DNA of 13,038 bases from an uncultured Archangium sp. (GTDB lineage Bacteria; Myxococcota; Myxococcia; Myxococcales; Myxococcaceae), in contig CAMLFP010000132.1 in the NCBI GenBank assembly GCA_946479335.1, positions 1 through 13,038 of the forward strand. The letters are read 5' to 3'. Shown here piece after piece: positions 1-7,189 of this stretch (within the stretch, counting starts at the first letter, position 1; the number at the start of each line of letters is the position of its first letter). The notes under the pieces were generated by a model that was given only the letters and a program-made list of their open reading frames with translations, made no database searches and was not told the origin of the DNA. The translations under genes were made by a program, and so were the position numbers.

Positions 1-2430
1 GCACGTGCCGTTCGAGGTGTGTTGATCAGCCGCGCAGATCTGCACCGGGAGGCATTGGGTGATGTCGCCGCGGAAGTCTCCGGCGGGTCTCCACGTGCCC
101 GCTGAACAATCGACGCAGATGTTGGTGCCCTGCGCGCGCTGGTTCTCACCGCAGAACAGCGGTGTGCAGCTCGTCGGGACACCGTGATCCAACGCTCGGT
201 ACCCATTGGGGAGCGTCGGGTCGCGCGAGACTGCCAGCCATTCTGTCGTGCCCTCAATGCAGGCGCAGGCAAACCCGCCGTAGGTGTTGAAGGGCCCCGG
301 TGTCGTCGCTTCTGTTTGCGTGAGCGGCGTCAGGTCGGTGCAGAGCGCGTAGGGGTCGCACGGCCCTCCGGCGATGGCAGTGCATTCGTTGACGTTGGCG
401 CACACGCTGCCAGTGCCGGGCTGCGACGGGGGGATTGGTCGTGGTTGGAACGGCCGCGTCACCTCAGCCGGGAACGCGTACGACGCGTTGGTGTTGGGAC
501 CCGTGCCGCTAACGAAGGGGCAATCGCCGCACGTGGGCGTGCCGTTGGGTTGCGCCGTGCAGGTCGACATCGGCTCTGGCGGGCAGCCACCACTGGTTGG
601 AGCATTGTTCTCGCCCCCGAAGCAGTCACCTTCCCATTGTTGCTCGCCCGCGTCGGGCACGGTGGTGTCGAAGCACCGGAAGGAGCCGAACATGTTCCGG
701 CACCCGGAGACCCCCACCACCGTCATGCAGTAGTCGGGGTCGACCTGACACTCATCGATGTCGACACAGGTTCGCCCGTCGCCGGTGAACCCGAAAACAC
801 GGTCGAGGAAGAGCGGGTCGGGCTGGTGCGGGCAGCGGTTCGTGAGGTCGCTCGTGTCGTAGTAGCAGCCGTAGACCGGCGAACACTCCACGAACGGCGT
901 CGTTGAACAGCCGCCGTTGTTGACGCTGCACTGGTCGAAAGACCCGTAGTTGGGCGTCAGGTTGTGGCAGTCGGTGTTCGCGCCCGAGGCGTCATCACCC
1001 GCGTCATTCGCCCAGCCGCGCGGGCACTTCACGCAGACATGGTTGAGCGTGTACTCGTCGGTCGCGCAGTGAATCGCGTCGCACGCGGTGTCCGCTCCGC
1101 CGAGCGGTGCGAGCGGAGCGGCGGTGCCAGGCGCGCAATCGACGCACGTGTGGTTCACCACCTGCTGGCCGCCGTCGCAGGTCAGGTCGGTGCATGACGT
1201 ATCGCTACCCGTGGCGTCGTCTCCCGCCGGGCGAACGCTGTACGCGGGGCACGCCACACAGACGTGGGAGGAGACGTGTTGATCAGCTCCACACGTGACG
1301 GCCGTACAGCTGGTGTCGGCGCCGCTCGCGTCATCGCCCGCGGCGTTCGACATGCCGGGCGCGCACGCGACGCAGACATGCGCGGACACGTGTTGATCCA
1401 CCGCGCACAACACCGGGCCGCACGACGTGTCGCCCCCGCTCGCGTCGCTCCCCGCCGCGTTGGTGGTGCCCGGAGCGCATGACGCGCACCCGTGCGAGAC
1501 CACGTGTTGATCCGCCGCACACAGCGTCGCGACGCAGGCCGTGTCGGCTCCAGACGCGTCATCGCCCGCCACGCGCGTCGAGCCGGGAGGGCACGCCACG
1601 CACGCGTGACTCACCACGTGCTGATTCGACGGGCACGCGGTGGCATCGCAGGTCGTGTCAGCCGCCGTCGCGTCGTCGCCCGCGAGGTTGGTGCTCCCCG
1701 CGGCGCACGCGACGCACGCATGCGATTGCACGCGCTGGTTGGTGGCGCAGAGCGTCGCCGTGCAGCTCGTGTCGGCGCCGCTGGCGTCACTCCCGGCCGC
1801 GCTGGTGCTCCCCGCGCCGCACGCGACACACGCGTGAGACAGCACACGCTCATTCACCGCGCAGAGCAGCGCCACGCACGCCGTGTCGGCCCCTGATGCG
1901 TCATCACCCGCCGGCTTCGTGGTGCCCGCAGCGCACGCCACGCACGCGTTCGACACCACGTGCTGGTTCTGCGCGCACAAGGTCGCGTCACACAGCGTGT
2001 CGGCGCCGCTCGCGTCATCGCCACCGGCGTGCGTGCTCCCCGCGGAGCACGCCACGCAGACATGCGCTTGAACGTGCTGATTCGCGGCGCATGACACGGC
2101 GATGCACGACGTGTCACCGCCGCTCGCGTCGTCACCGGCCGGGCGCGCCGTGCCCGCTGCACACGGGACGCAGACGTGCGACTGAACGTGCTGGTTCGAG
2201 GCGCACGCCTCGGCGTCACATGCGGTGTTCGCTCCGCTGGCGTCGTCGCCAGCGGCGTTCGTCGACCCAGCGGCACACGTGACGCACGCATGCGAGGCGA
2301 CGTGCTCGTTCGCGCCACAACGCACCTGAGCGCCGCCATCGGTTCGCCCTCCGTCAGGCTCCGTGGTGTTGGGTTTGCAACCGACGAACACCAACGCAGC
2401 ACACAGTGCGAGCCGAGACAGAAAGCGCAT
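1..2430 (-). CDS. Large Cys-rich repeat / EGF-like lipoprotein (C-terminus cut by window edge)
   Basis: The frame is open from ATG at 2430 down to base 1 without a stop: 810 codons, with the end outside the window. Residues 1-18 form a lipoprotein signal ending in the lipobox FVGC (C18), so the product should be exported and lipid-anchored. Residues 38-487 are 12 tandem Cys-rich repeats, about 38 residues each, with four cysteines. Residues about 499-735 carry EGF-like segments: NNGGC near 504-508, a calcium-type DIDEC at 557-561 followed by a GSFRC stretch, and NVNEC at 679-683 followed by YGGFACAC. From base 168 leftward the 38-residue type resumes (CGENQRAQ, CVDCSAGT). Upstream of the ATG is a weak GGTGA ribosome site; the gap to the preceding minus-strand gene is 74 bases. 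The repeats resemble myxobacterial surface proteins of the ephrin-receptor/GCC2-GCC3-like Cys-rich style. The EGF-like and lipoprotein calls are strong; the biological role (adhesion, binding, matrix) is not known. Confidence 0.88.
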   Translation of the reverse strand, partial: MRFLSRLALCAALVFVGCKPNTTEPDGGRTDGGAQVRCGANEHVASHACVTCAAGSTNAAGDDASGANTACDAEACASNQHVQSHVCVPCAAGTARPAGDDASGGDTSCIAVSCAANQHVQAHVCVACSAGSTHAGGDDASGADTLCDATLCAQNQHVVSNACVACAAGTTKPAGDDASGADTACVALLCAVNERVLSHACVACGAGSTSAAGSDASGADTSCTATLCATNQRVQSHACVACAAGSTNLAGDDATAADTTCDATACPSNQHVVSHACVACPPGSTRVAGDDASGADTACVATLCAADQHVVSHGCASCAPGTTNAAGSDASGGDTSCGPVLCAVDQHVSAHVCVACAPGMSNAAGDDASGADTSCTAVTCGADQHVSSHVCVACPAYSVRPAGDDATGSDTSCTDLTCDGGQQVVNHTCVDCAPGTAAPLAPLGGADTACDAIHCATDEYTLNHVCVKCPRGWANDAGDDASGANTDCHNLTPNYGSFDQCSVNNGGCSTTPFVECSPVYGCYYDTSDLTNRCPHQPDPLFLDRVFGFTGDGRTCVDIDECQVDPDYCMTVVGVSGCRNMFGSFRCFDTTVPDAGEQQWEGDCFGGENNAPTSGGCPPEPMSTCTAQPNGTPTCGDCPFVSGTGPNTNASYAFPAEVTRPFQPRPIPPSQPGTGSVCANVNECTAIAGGPCDPYALCTDLTPLTQTEATTPGPFNTYGGFACACIEGTTEWLAVSRDPTLPNGYRALDHGVPTSCTPLFCGENQRAQGTNICVDCSAGTWRPAGDFRGDITQCLPVQICAADQHTSNGTC
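970..2319 (-). repeat. Tandem array of twelve ~114-base coding repeats
   Basis: In the coding frame of the large lipoprotein, a 38-residue unit is repeated 12 times, starting at residues 38, 71, 109, 147, 185, 223, 261, 299, 337, 375, 413 and 450. The first unit lacks its first five residues and the eleventh is one residue short. A unit reads approximately C-x4-C-x2-NQHVxSHxC-VxC-xxG-x5-AGDDASGADTx. The cysteines are at unit positions 1, 6, 17 and 20. Units 11 and 12 are the most diverged; units 2-10 are close copies, pointing to expansion by duplication. More diverged copies restart at base 168 and continue leftward out of the window. Confidence 0.9.
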
Positions 2431-2504
2431 GCTTCACCGTAACCGCAGAAGCCGGCGGCGTCGTAGGCCTTGAGCCAGGCCTGACGGGGCATCAAGGGGC
2501 TCCC

Positions 2505-3071
2505 TCAGGGCAGGTCGGTGAGCGTCACCACGTAGCCGGCGCCCGCGCGCTCCAGCGTCGCCTGCAGCACGACCGCGGCGGTGTTCTCACACGTCGCGCT
2601 GAAGCGGAACTGCACCGGCTGCGCGGGGTCTTGCGGCGCGAACGTGACCGTCATGTTCAACGCGTCGTATTGCACCGCCGCGACGTTCGACGACGTCAGC
2701 AGCATCGGGAGCGTCACGCCGCTGAAAGACGTGTCGGTGAACGTCAACCGGTACACCGTCGGCGCGCCGCCATCGGGCAGCGTCCCCGCGTCGACAGGGT
2801 CGTAGCCGCCGTCGGCGTACGGGTCGAACGCGCCATCTGCCGTCACGGTGGCGGTCACGTCTTTCGAGACGCCGCGCGAGGTGCGGCACTGCGGCGCCGG
2901 CGGCAATGGATCCACCGCGACGAAGGGGCACGCCGCCAGCGTCAACGTCGCCGCGCTGGTCGCCGTCAGCACGCGCAGGTGATTCAACACGCGCGCCCGC
3001 GCCGCGCTCCCGGGGAACGACATCGGCCTCGGCAGCACCTCGTTCATCAACTTCTTCGGTTCGTCACTCAC
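2505..3071 (-). CDS. Small putative lipoprotein of unknown function
   Basis: This encodes 188 residues from GTG at 3071. The start is chosen because it overlaps the TGA of the upstream radical SAM gene (GTGA) and has GAGGTGG at 3082-3076, four bases before it. A hydrophobic stretch ends in the lipobox-like LTLAAC (Cys about residue 48). That makes an unusually long leader from the GTG, so an internal ATG at 3047 or 3023 is a real alternative; the latter would give about 31 residues before the Cys. The mature part begins with a Pro-rich linker, then an Asp/Gly-rich stretch (ADGAFDPYADGGYDP) and a beta-rich domain. That domain contains a FSATC motif near the end and finishes TLTDLP. I do not recognise the family. 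Its place between the radical SAM enzyme and the Cys-repeat lipoprotein suggests a shared transcript. Confidence 0.75.
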   Translation of the reverse strand: MSDEPKKLMNEVLPRPMSFPGSAARARVLNHLRVLTATSAATLTLAACPFVAVDPLPPAPQCRTSRGVSKDVTATVTADGAFDPYADGGYDPVDAGTLPDGGAPTVYRLTFTDTSFSGVTLPMLLTSSNVAAVQYDALNMTVTFAPQDPAQPVQFRFSATCENTAAVVLQATLERAGAGYVVTLTDLP

Positions 3072-4735
3072 GTGCCCACCTCGGCAAGCTGCGCGACTCC
3101 GCGTTGCAGCGGCGTCGCCACCAGGTCTCCCCACGCGCTCATCGGTCGGCCGTGGGGCAACGCCTTCTCCAGCGCCTTGAGGATCTCCAGCGCGCGCTCC
3201 CCCAGCAGCTCGTCTTGCGCGCGGAGATGCTGCGCCTGCTCGCGCGCCCACGCCTCATCACCGGTGCTCGCCGTGCCGCTCGTCACGCGCTCGACGATGG
3301 CGCGCATCACCTTCATCGAGTCGCGCCCCAGCTCCCGGCTGACCTGCCGCGCGTCGGCGAGCCACCGCGGGTCGAACACCTCCGCATGGAAGTGCCGCGC
3401 CACCTCGAGGTCGAAGCGCATGCCCATCATCGTGTTCGCCAATGACTTCGCGCCGAAGTTGCGCTCGTCGAAGGCGCGATTCGCGAGCGAAAACACGCGC
3501 TCCACGCGCTCGTCGGCCATCGAATAATCCCACTGGAGCCAGTCGCCCCGCGCGCGCCCTTCATGCTGCATGCGCGCGAGCAACGGCGTGCCCGCGTAGA
3601 GCTCCGTGCGGCCGAAGTTGAACGGGTGGTGGGCGTACTTCTCCATGAAGGCCAGGTTGTCATCGAGGCTGGCCAGCGTGGTGTCGGGGTCGAAGAGGAG
3701 GATGTTGAAGCAGGTGTAGAGGTCCAGCCGCTCCACCTCGGCCATCGCGCGGTGATTGTGTTTGCGCTGCGCCCAGCGCTGCAGCGTCTCAAGGCCCTGA
3801 TCAGCGTCGGTCTCGACGCCCACGTACGCGCGGATGCAGTGCAGCCGGTGCTTCAACGCCTCGAAGGCCTTCGGCTGCACGTCGGTGGGCCGCGCCTTCA
3901 CCACCGTCGCGTACTCGCGCACGCCGCGCGCCTCGAGGAGGTCGGCGAGCCGGTGGATGCGCTCCGCGTTCTTCACGCCCGAGGGCAGGAAGAAGTTGTC
4001 GTCGTGGAAGACGAAGATGTCGATGTCGCGGTCGTGGTGGAGCGACGCCATCTCATCGGCGACGTCCTCCAGCGGGCGCTCGCGGTAGCGCTTCCCCGGC
4101 AGCGCCTGCTCGTGCCACGCGGCGATGCAGCAGAAGGTGCAGTTCGCGTAGCAGCCGCGCGTGGAGACCAGCGGCGCGATGCGATGCCCGAAGGCCGCGG
4201 CGGGCTCTCCCCGGCGGTCAGGCCAGGCCAGCGTCGAGAGCTCCGGCACATGCCGCGAGCAATTCACGACGACGTCGGCGGAGGCGCGGCGCGCGAGGCC
4301 CGAAACACCGCTCCAGTCAGTCCCCGCGCACAGGTGCCCGACAAGTTCGACCAGCGTCTCCTCGGCTTCCTGGCGGCACACGGAGTCGACCTCGGGGAAG
4401 TCCGCCAGCACCTCCTTCGACGCGAAGGTCGCAAAGTGCCCGCCGACGGTGATGTGCCCGGTGTACCCGCCTTCACGCAGCGCCACCGCGAGCGCCAGCA
4501 TGTCGGGTGCGCGCCATTGAAACGCCATCGAGATGCCGACCAGCACCGGCGCCCGGGGAGCGCCCAGGATCTGCGCCACCACCGCGTTGAGCCGCCCGCC
4601 GTCGTTGAACGCGACGAGCTCACTGTGCACCCCGGCCCGCTGGAGCGCGCTCGCCAGGTACCGCAGCGAGAGGTTCTCTTCGATTTCAGGCCCGACCAGC
4701 GCGACCCACGCGTCGTCAGTTCTCCTGATGGTCAT
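3068..4735 (-). CDS. B12-binding-domain radical SAM protein
   Basis: This encodes 555 residues. The N-terminal part (about 9-135) has the look of a cobalamin-binding Rossmann domain of class B radical SAM enzymes: ENLSLRYLASALQRAG near 20-35, a VGISM strand near 66-70 and TVGGHFAT at 96-103. The radical SAM core carries the iron-sulfur ligands C195-x3-C199-x2-C202 in STRGCYANCTFC, a VFHDDNFF strand near 242-249, GVET near 306-309 and FDPDTT near 348-353. Start: ATG 4735 is preferred because GGAGG lies eight bases upstream (4748-4744) and the conserved domain begins just after it. It overlaps the upstream gene by 20 bases. The stop overlaps the next gene's start (GTGA). Such enzymes use SAM with a 4Fe-4S cluster and often cobalamin, for methyl transfer or rearrangement; the substrate here is unknown. 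A role in modifying the neighbouring lipoproteins or a lipid is inference only. Confidence 0.9.
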   Translation of the reverse strand: MTIRRTDDAWVALVGPEIEENLSLRYLASALQRAGVHSELVAFNDGGRLNAVVAQILGAPRAPVLVGISMAFQWRAPDMLALAVALREGGYTGHITVGGHFATFASKEVLADFPEVDSVCRQEAEETLVELVGHLCAGTDWSGVSGLARRASADVVVNCSRHVPELSTLAWPDRRGEPAAAFGHRIAPLVSTRGCYANCTFCCIAAWHEQALPGKRYRERPLEDVADEMASLHHDRDIDIFVFHDDNFFLPSGVKNAERIHRLADLLEARGVREYATVVKARPTDVQPKAFEALKHRLHCIRAYVGVETDADQGLETLQRWAQRKHNHRAMAEVERLDLYTCFNILLFDPDTTLASLDDNLAFMEKYAHHPFNFGRTELYAGTPLLARMQHEGRARGDWLQWDYSMADERVERVFSLANRAFDERNFGAKSLANTMMGMRFDLEVARHFHAEVFDPRWLADARQVSRELGRDSMKVMRAIVERVTSGTASTGDEAWAREQAQHLRAQDELLGERALEILKALEKALPHGRPMSAWGDLVATPLQRGVAQLAEVGT

Positions 4736-6923
4736 GCCCTGCGCCTCCGAAGGTGCCCGGCCACGGTGCAACGGGAATCGAGAGGGTGGGCGTCGCGAAG
4801 GTCGAGAACATCGCGCTGCTGCTCGCCAGTGGCGGGTCACACTTCACACAGCCAGGCGTGTTGAAGTCATCGACGCTGCCGTTCATCAACCCCAGTGAGC
4901 CATTCGCGACCTCGAAGAGCTGCGGTTCGGTGCGCGTGGTGGGCGGATTGAGGGGGCAGAGGAACGCCTGTGAGCCGTCCTCCACGTCGACGCCGTACAG
5001 CGCGTAGGCGGGCTGGAGCCCCGACGAGACGTCTTCGAGCCAGGTCAGCGCTACGGTGCGCGCGCCCTTGCTGGTCTGCCACTTCGCGAGGCGGATCTGA
5101 TCAGACCAGAACGCCCAGTTCCCCGGCAGCACCACCTCCCAGCGGGGCGCGGAGGACGCTGCCTCGAAGCCGCGGAAGCCGAGGCCGCCCTTCACCGGCG
5201 CGGGCACCAGGCGCGACGACGACACCACCGCGCGGCCCAGCAACTGGTTCAGCGTGAAGCGCGGCACGCCGCTGGTCGCGTCCACCACGTCACCGGTGTA
5301 CTCGGCGTAGAGCAGCCCGCGCGCCACCGCCAACTCACCGCCGCGCATGCCGGTGTTGGTGCGCTTCCACCGGAAGACGCCGTCGCGCGACCAGCTCATG
5401 ATGAGCGTGGTGTTGTCGGGCACCAGCGGCGCCTGCGGCGAAAGCGTCGGCGAGAACGCGATGAAGAGGTTGCCCTGCGCGTCAGACGCGACGCCGTACG
5501 GGTGCGGGTGGTTGCAGTTGTCGAGCAGCGGGTCGGAGATGGCCTGCGCCTGCACCGGCTGGCCGTTGGCATCGATGACCACGAGGAAGTACGCGCGGCA
5601 CTGTGTGTCGTTGCCGTTGCTGCTCAACGGGTACGACTCGTAGATGGCCGCGAGCCGGTCTGGCCCCTGCACCACCAGTCGAGCGAGGAAGATCTGCCGG
5701 ACGCTCTGGGCGATGGCCGGTTCGGAGTCCTGGATGGAGAAGGTCCACTCCGTGTTTCCAGTGCCTAAATCGATGGCTGAAATCTGACCACTCGGGTTGA
5801 TCGGGTAGTCGGCGCAGACGAACCGCGAGTTCCACATGATGCAGCGGCGCGAAGAACCCTCTGGCGCGAACATCGCGTTGCTGGTGTTGGCGCGCAGAAG
5901 CGACGGGTACCCGAACCAGCCGGTGAGGCTGACGTCGCCCGACGGCTCCATCACGAAGTCGTGCAGGTAGGTGCGCAAGGTGCCTGCATCGGGCGTCGGC
6001 ACCGCGTATGAGTCGTAGCTCCAGCTGGGCGACAGCGTCGTCTCCGAGGCGCGCACGCAGACGTCATTGACACAGCGGCCGATGGAGCCACACGGCGAGG
6101 CCTCCGCGCAGATGTAGCCATCGGGCGGGTCGCGCGTCACGCAGGCGCCCTCGATGCACACCTTCACCGCGGTGCACGAGTTCGACTCGCCCGTCGAGCC
6201 GCAGCTCTCGCCGTCGTCGCGCGGGGCCAGGCCGCAGCCGGTCTGCGAGTCACACACGCCCTTCATGCACGCGCCGTCACCTGGGCACGGCGGCGCGGGG
6301 ATGTGCTCGCACCCCGTCAGCGGGTAGCAGACGTCGGTGGTGCACGCGTCGTCGTCGTTGCAGTTGCGCGCGCTGCCCACGCACCGGCCGGCCTCACAGC
6401 GCGCGTTCACCACGCAGAGGCTGCCCTGGAGCTCGCAGGCGGTGCCGTCATCGACCGCGTCTTCCACGCAGCGGCCCTGGCTCATGTCGAAGTGTGTGGT
6501 GACGCAGGGGTTGTCAGACGGGCACTCCGGCACCGGCAGCACCGTGGCCTTGAGGCGAATCGAGACGCCCGTCTCCGCGCCATCGGCGATGGCCATCAGG
6601 GTCGAGTCGAAGGTGCCCGCGACCGTCGGCGTGAAGTGCACGGGCACCGGCGTGGTGCCGGTCGGAATCTCCGTGGCCGTGTCGGCGCTGAAGGGCGGCG
6701 TCGGGAACGACCAATTGACCAACACCGTCTTCCGGCCATCGTTGACTGCGTCGAGCGTCTGGGTGCGCGTCACGCCGTCCGGGTAGACGGTACCGAAGTC
6801 GAGCTCCAGCGGCGCCAGACGCAGCGAGCCGGTCACACCGGTGACGCCGCCGCGCGAACAGTCGCACGACGCCAGCGTCACCATCGCCACCAGGAGCCCC
6901 AGTCTCTGCACGGTCGAACACAA
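4716..6923 (-). CDS. Cys-rich lipoprotein with Ig-like and probable beta-propeller domains
   Basis: This encodes 735 residues from TTG 6923. GTG 6911 (731 residues) is a good alternative because the TTG sits directly against the AGTAGG ribosome-like site. The lipobox VTLASC places the lipidated Cys at residue 20. Residues about 35-130 look like an Ig-type choice-of-anchor/ASPM-SPD-2-Hydin domain (LELDFGTVYPDG, VHFTPTVAGTF). Residues 134-289 are cysteine-rich, including a Dictyostelium-repeat-like CNDDDACTTDVC (188-199) followed by TGCEHIP. From about 300 to 690 there are repeated aromatic/Gly strands (WSYDSY, NTEWTFS, GVFRWKRTN, PRWEVVLPG), typical of a PQQ-like beta-propeller. A CVKCDPP motif lies near the end. 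It heads the minus-strand gene run and overlaps the radical SAM gene by 20 bases. It is likely a surface or outer-membrane-anchored protein; ligand and function are unknown. Confidence 0.88.
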   Translation of the reverse strand: MCSTVQRLGLLVAMVTLASCDCSRGGVTGVTGSLRLAPLELDFGTVYPDGVTRTQTLDAVNDGRKTVLVNWSFPTPPFSADTATEIPTGTTPVPVHFTPTVAGTFDSTLMAIADGAETGVSIRLKATVLPVPECPSDNPCVTTHFDMSQGRCVEDAVDDGTACELQGSLCVVNARCEAGRCVGSARNCNDDDACTTDVCYPLTGCEHIPAPPCPGDGACMKGVCDSQTGCGLAPRDDGESCGSTGESNSCTAVKVCIEGACVTRDPPDGYICAEASPCGSIGRCVNDVCVRASETTLSPSWSYDSYAVPTPDAGTLRTYLHDFVMEPSGDVSLTGWFGYPSLLRANTSNAMFAPEGSSRRCIMWNSRFVCADYPINPSGQISAIDLGTGNTEWTFSIQDSEPAIAQSVRQIFLARLVVQGPDRLAAIYESYPLSSNGNDTQCRAYFLVVIDANGQPVQAQAISDPLLDNCNHPHPYGVASDAQGNLFIAFSPTLSPQAPLVPDNTTLIMSWSRDGVFRWKRTNTGMRGGELAVARGLLYAEYTGDVVDATSGVPRFTLNQLLGRAVVSSSRLVPAPVKGGLGFRGFEAASSAPRWEVVLPGNWAFWSDQIRLAKWQTSKGARTVALTWLEDVSSGLQPAYALYGVDVEDGSQAFLCPLNPPTTRTEPQLFEVANGSLGLMNGSVDDFNTPGCVKCDPPLASSSAMFSTFATPTLSIPVAPWPGTFGGAGHDHQEN

Positions 6924-7189
6924 CCTACTGCGCGACGCGTGCCACGGCTTCTCCTGTTGAAGATGTCATCTGATCAAGCAGTGGTAGTCGTAGAGACGAA
7001 GAAGTTGTGGAGTTCTCAACTTCATCAACAAAGTCAGTCACTTGGCGCGAGGTGGGATGTTGAGAACCTCCCGGGTTTTCCCAAGCGCTCCACAGGCTGG
7101 CGGGCGGCCTCGAGTTTTCCCAAAGGTGCGACAGTTTTTCACCAGTCAGGACACAGGAATCACACATCGGTACAGTCGAGGGCCTTCAC
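6924..7189. promoter_or_regulatory. Divergent intergenic region with inverted and direct repeats
   Basis: These 266 bases lie between the divergent lipoprotein operon and kinase gene, and are visibly less GC-rich than the genes, so both promoters probably lie here. Seen in the sequence: inverted repeat AAGTTG/CAACTT at 7002-7007 and 7017-7022; a second inverted pair GTTCTCAAC (7012-7020) with GTTGAGAAC (7059-7067); and direct repeats of GTTTTCCCAA at 7075-7084 and 7114-7123, with a related GTTTTTC at 7134-7140. On the minus strand a TTGAGA box followed 17 bases later by TCTACG is a weak -35/-10 candidate. No convincing plus-strand sigma-70 promoter could be picked by eye. Regulator binding is inferred, not shown. 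Confidence 0.45.

Noticed and set aside
970..2319. Possible CRISPR array because of regular repetition
   Set aside because: The 114-base period has no short identical repeats with unique spacers. It is a coding repeat with residue-level conservation.
1854..2495. 213-codon minus-strand open frame overlapping the Cys-repeat lipoprotein
   Set aside because: An Arg/Thr-rich out-of-frame reading of the same repeats. The true frame has the lipobox and conserved Cys pattern.
3072..3251. Earlier start (3251) for the small lipoprotein
   Set aside because: The extra 60 Ala/Arg/Gly-rich residues overlap the radical SAM C-terminus; GTG 3071 has a strong ribosome site and GTGA coupling.
4736..4840. Earlier start (4840) for the radical SAM gene
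   Set aside because: It would add 35 Arg-rich residues read from inside the upstream gene; ATG 4735 has GGAGG at the right distance.
3563..4864. 433-codon plus-strand open frame opposite the radical SAM gene
   Set aside because: Rich in Arg/Val/His with no recognisable domain. It is the antisense shadow of a gene with clear motifs, common in GC-rich DNA.
6929..6944. Sigma-54-like TGGCACG-N6-GC pattern on the minus strand
   Set aside because: It lacks the TT of the -12 element, and a start 12 bases downstream would fall at or after the gene's start codon, leaving no leader.
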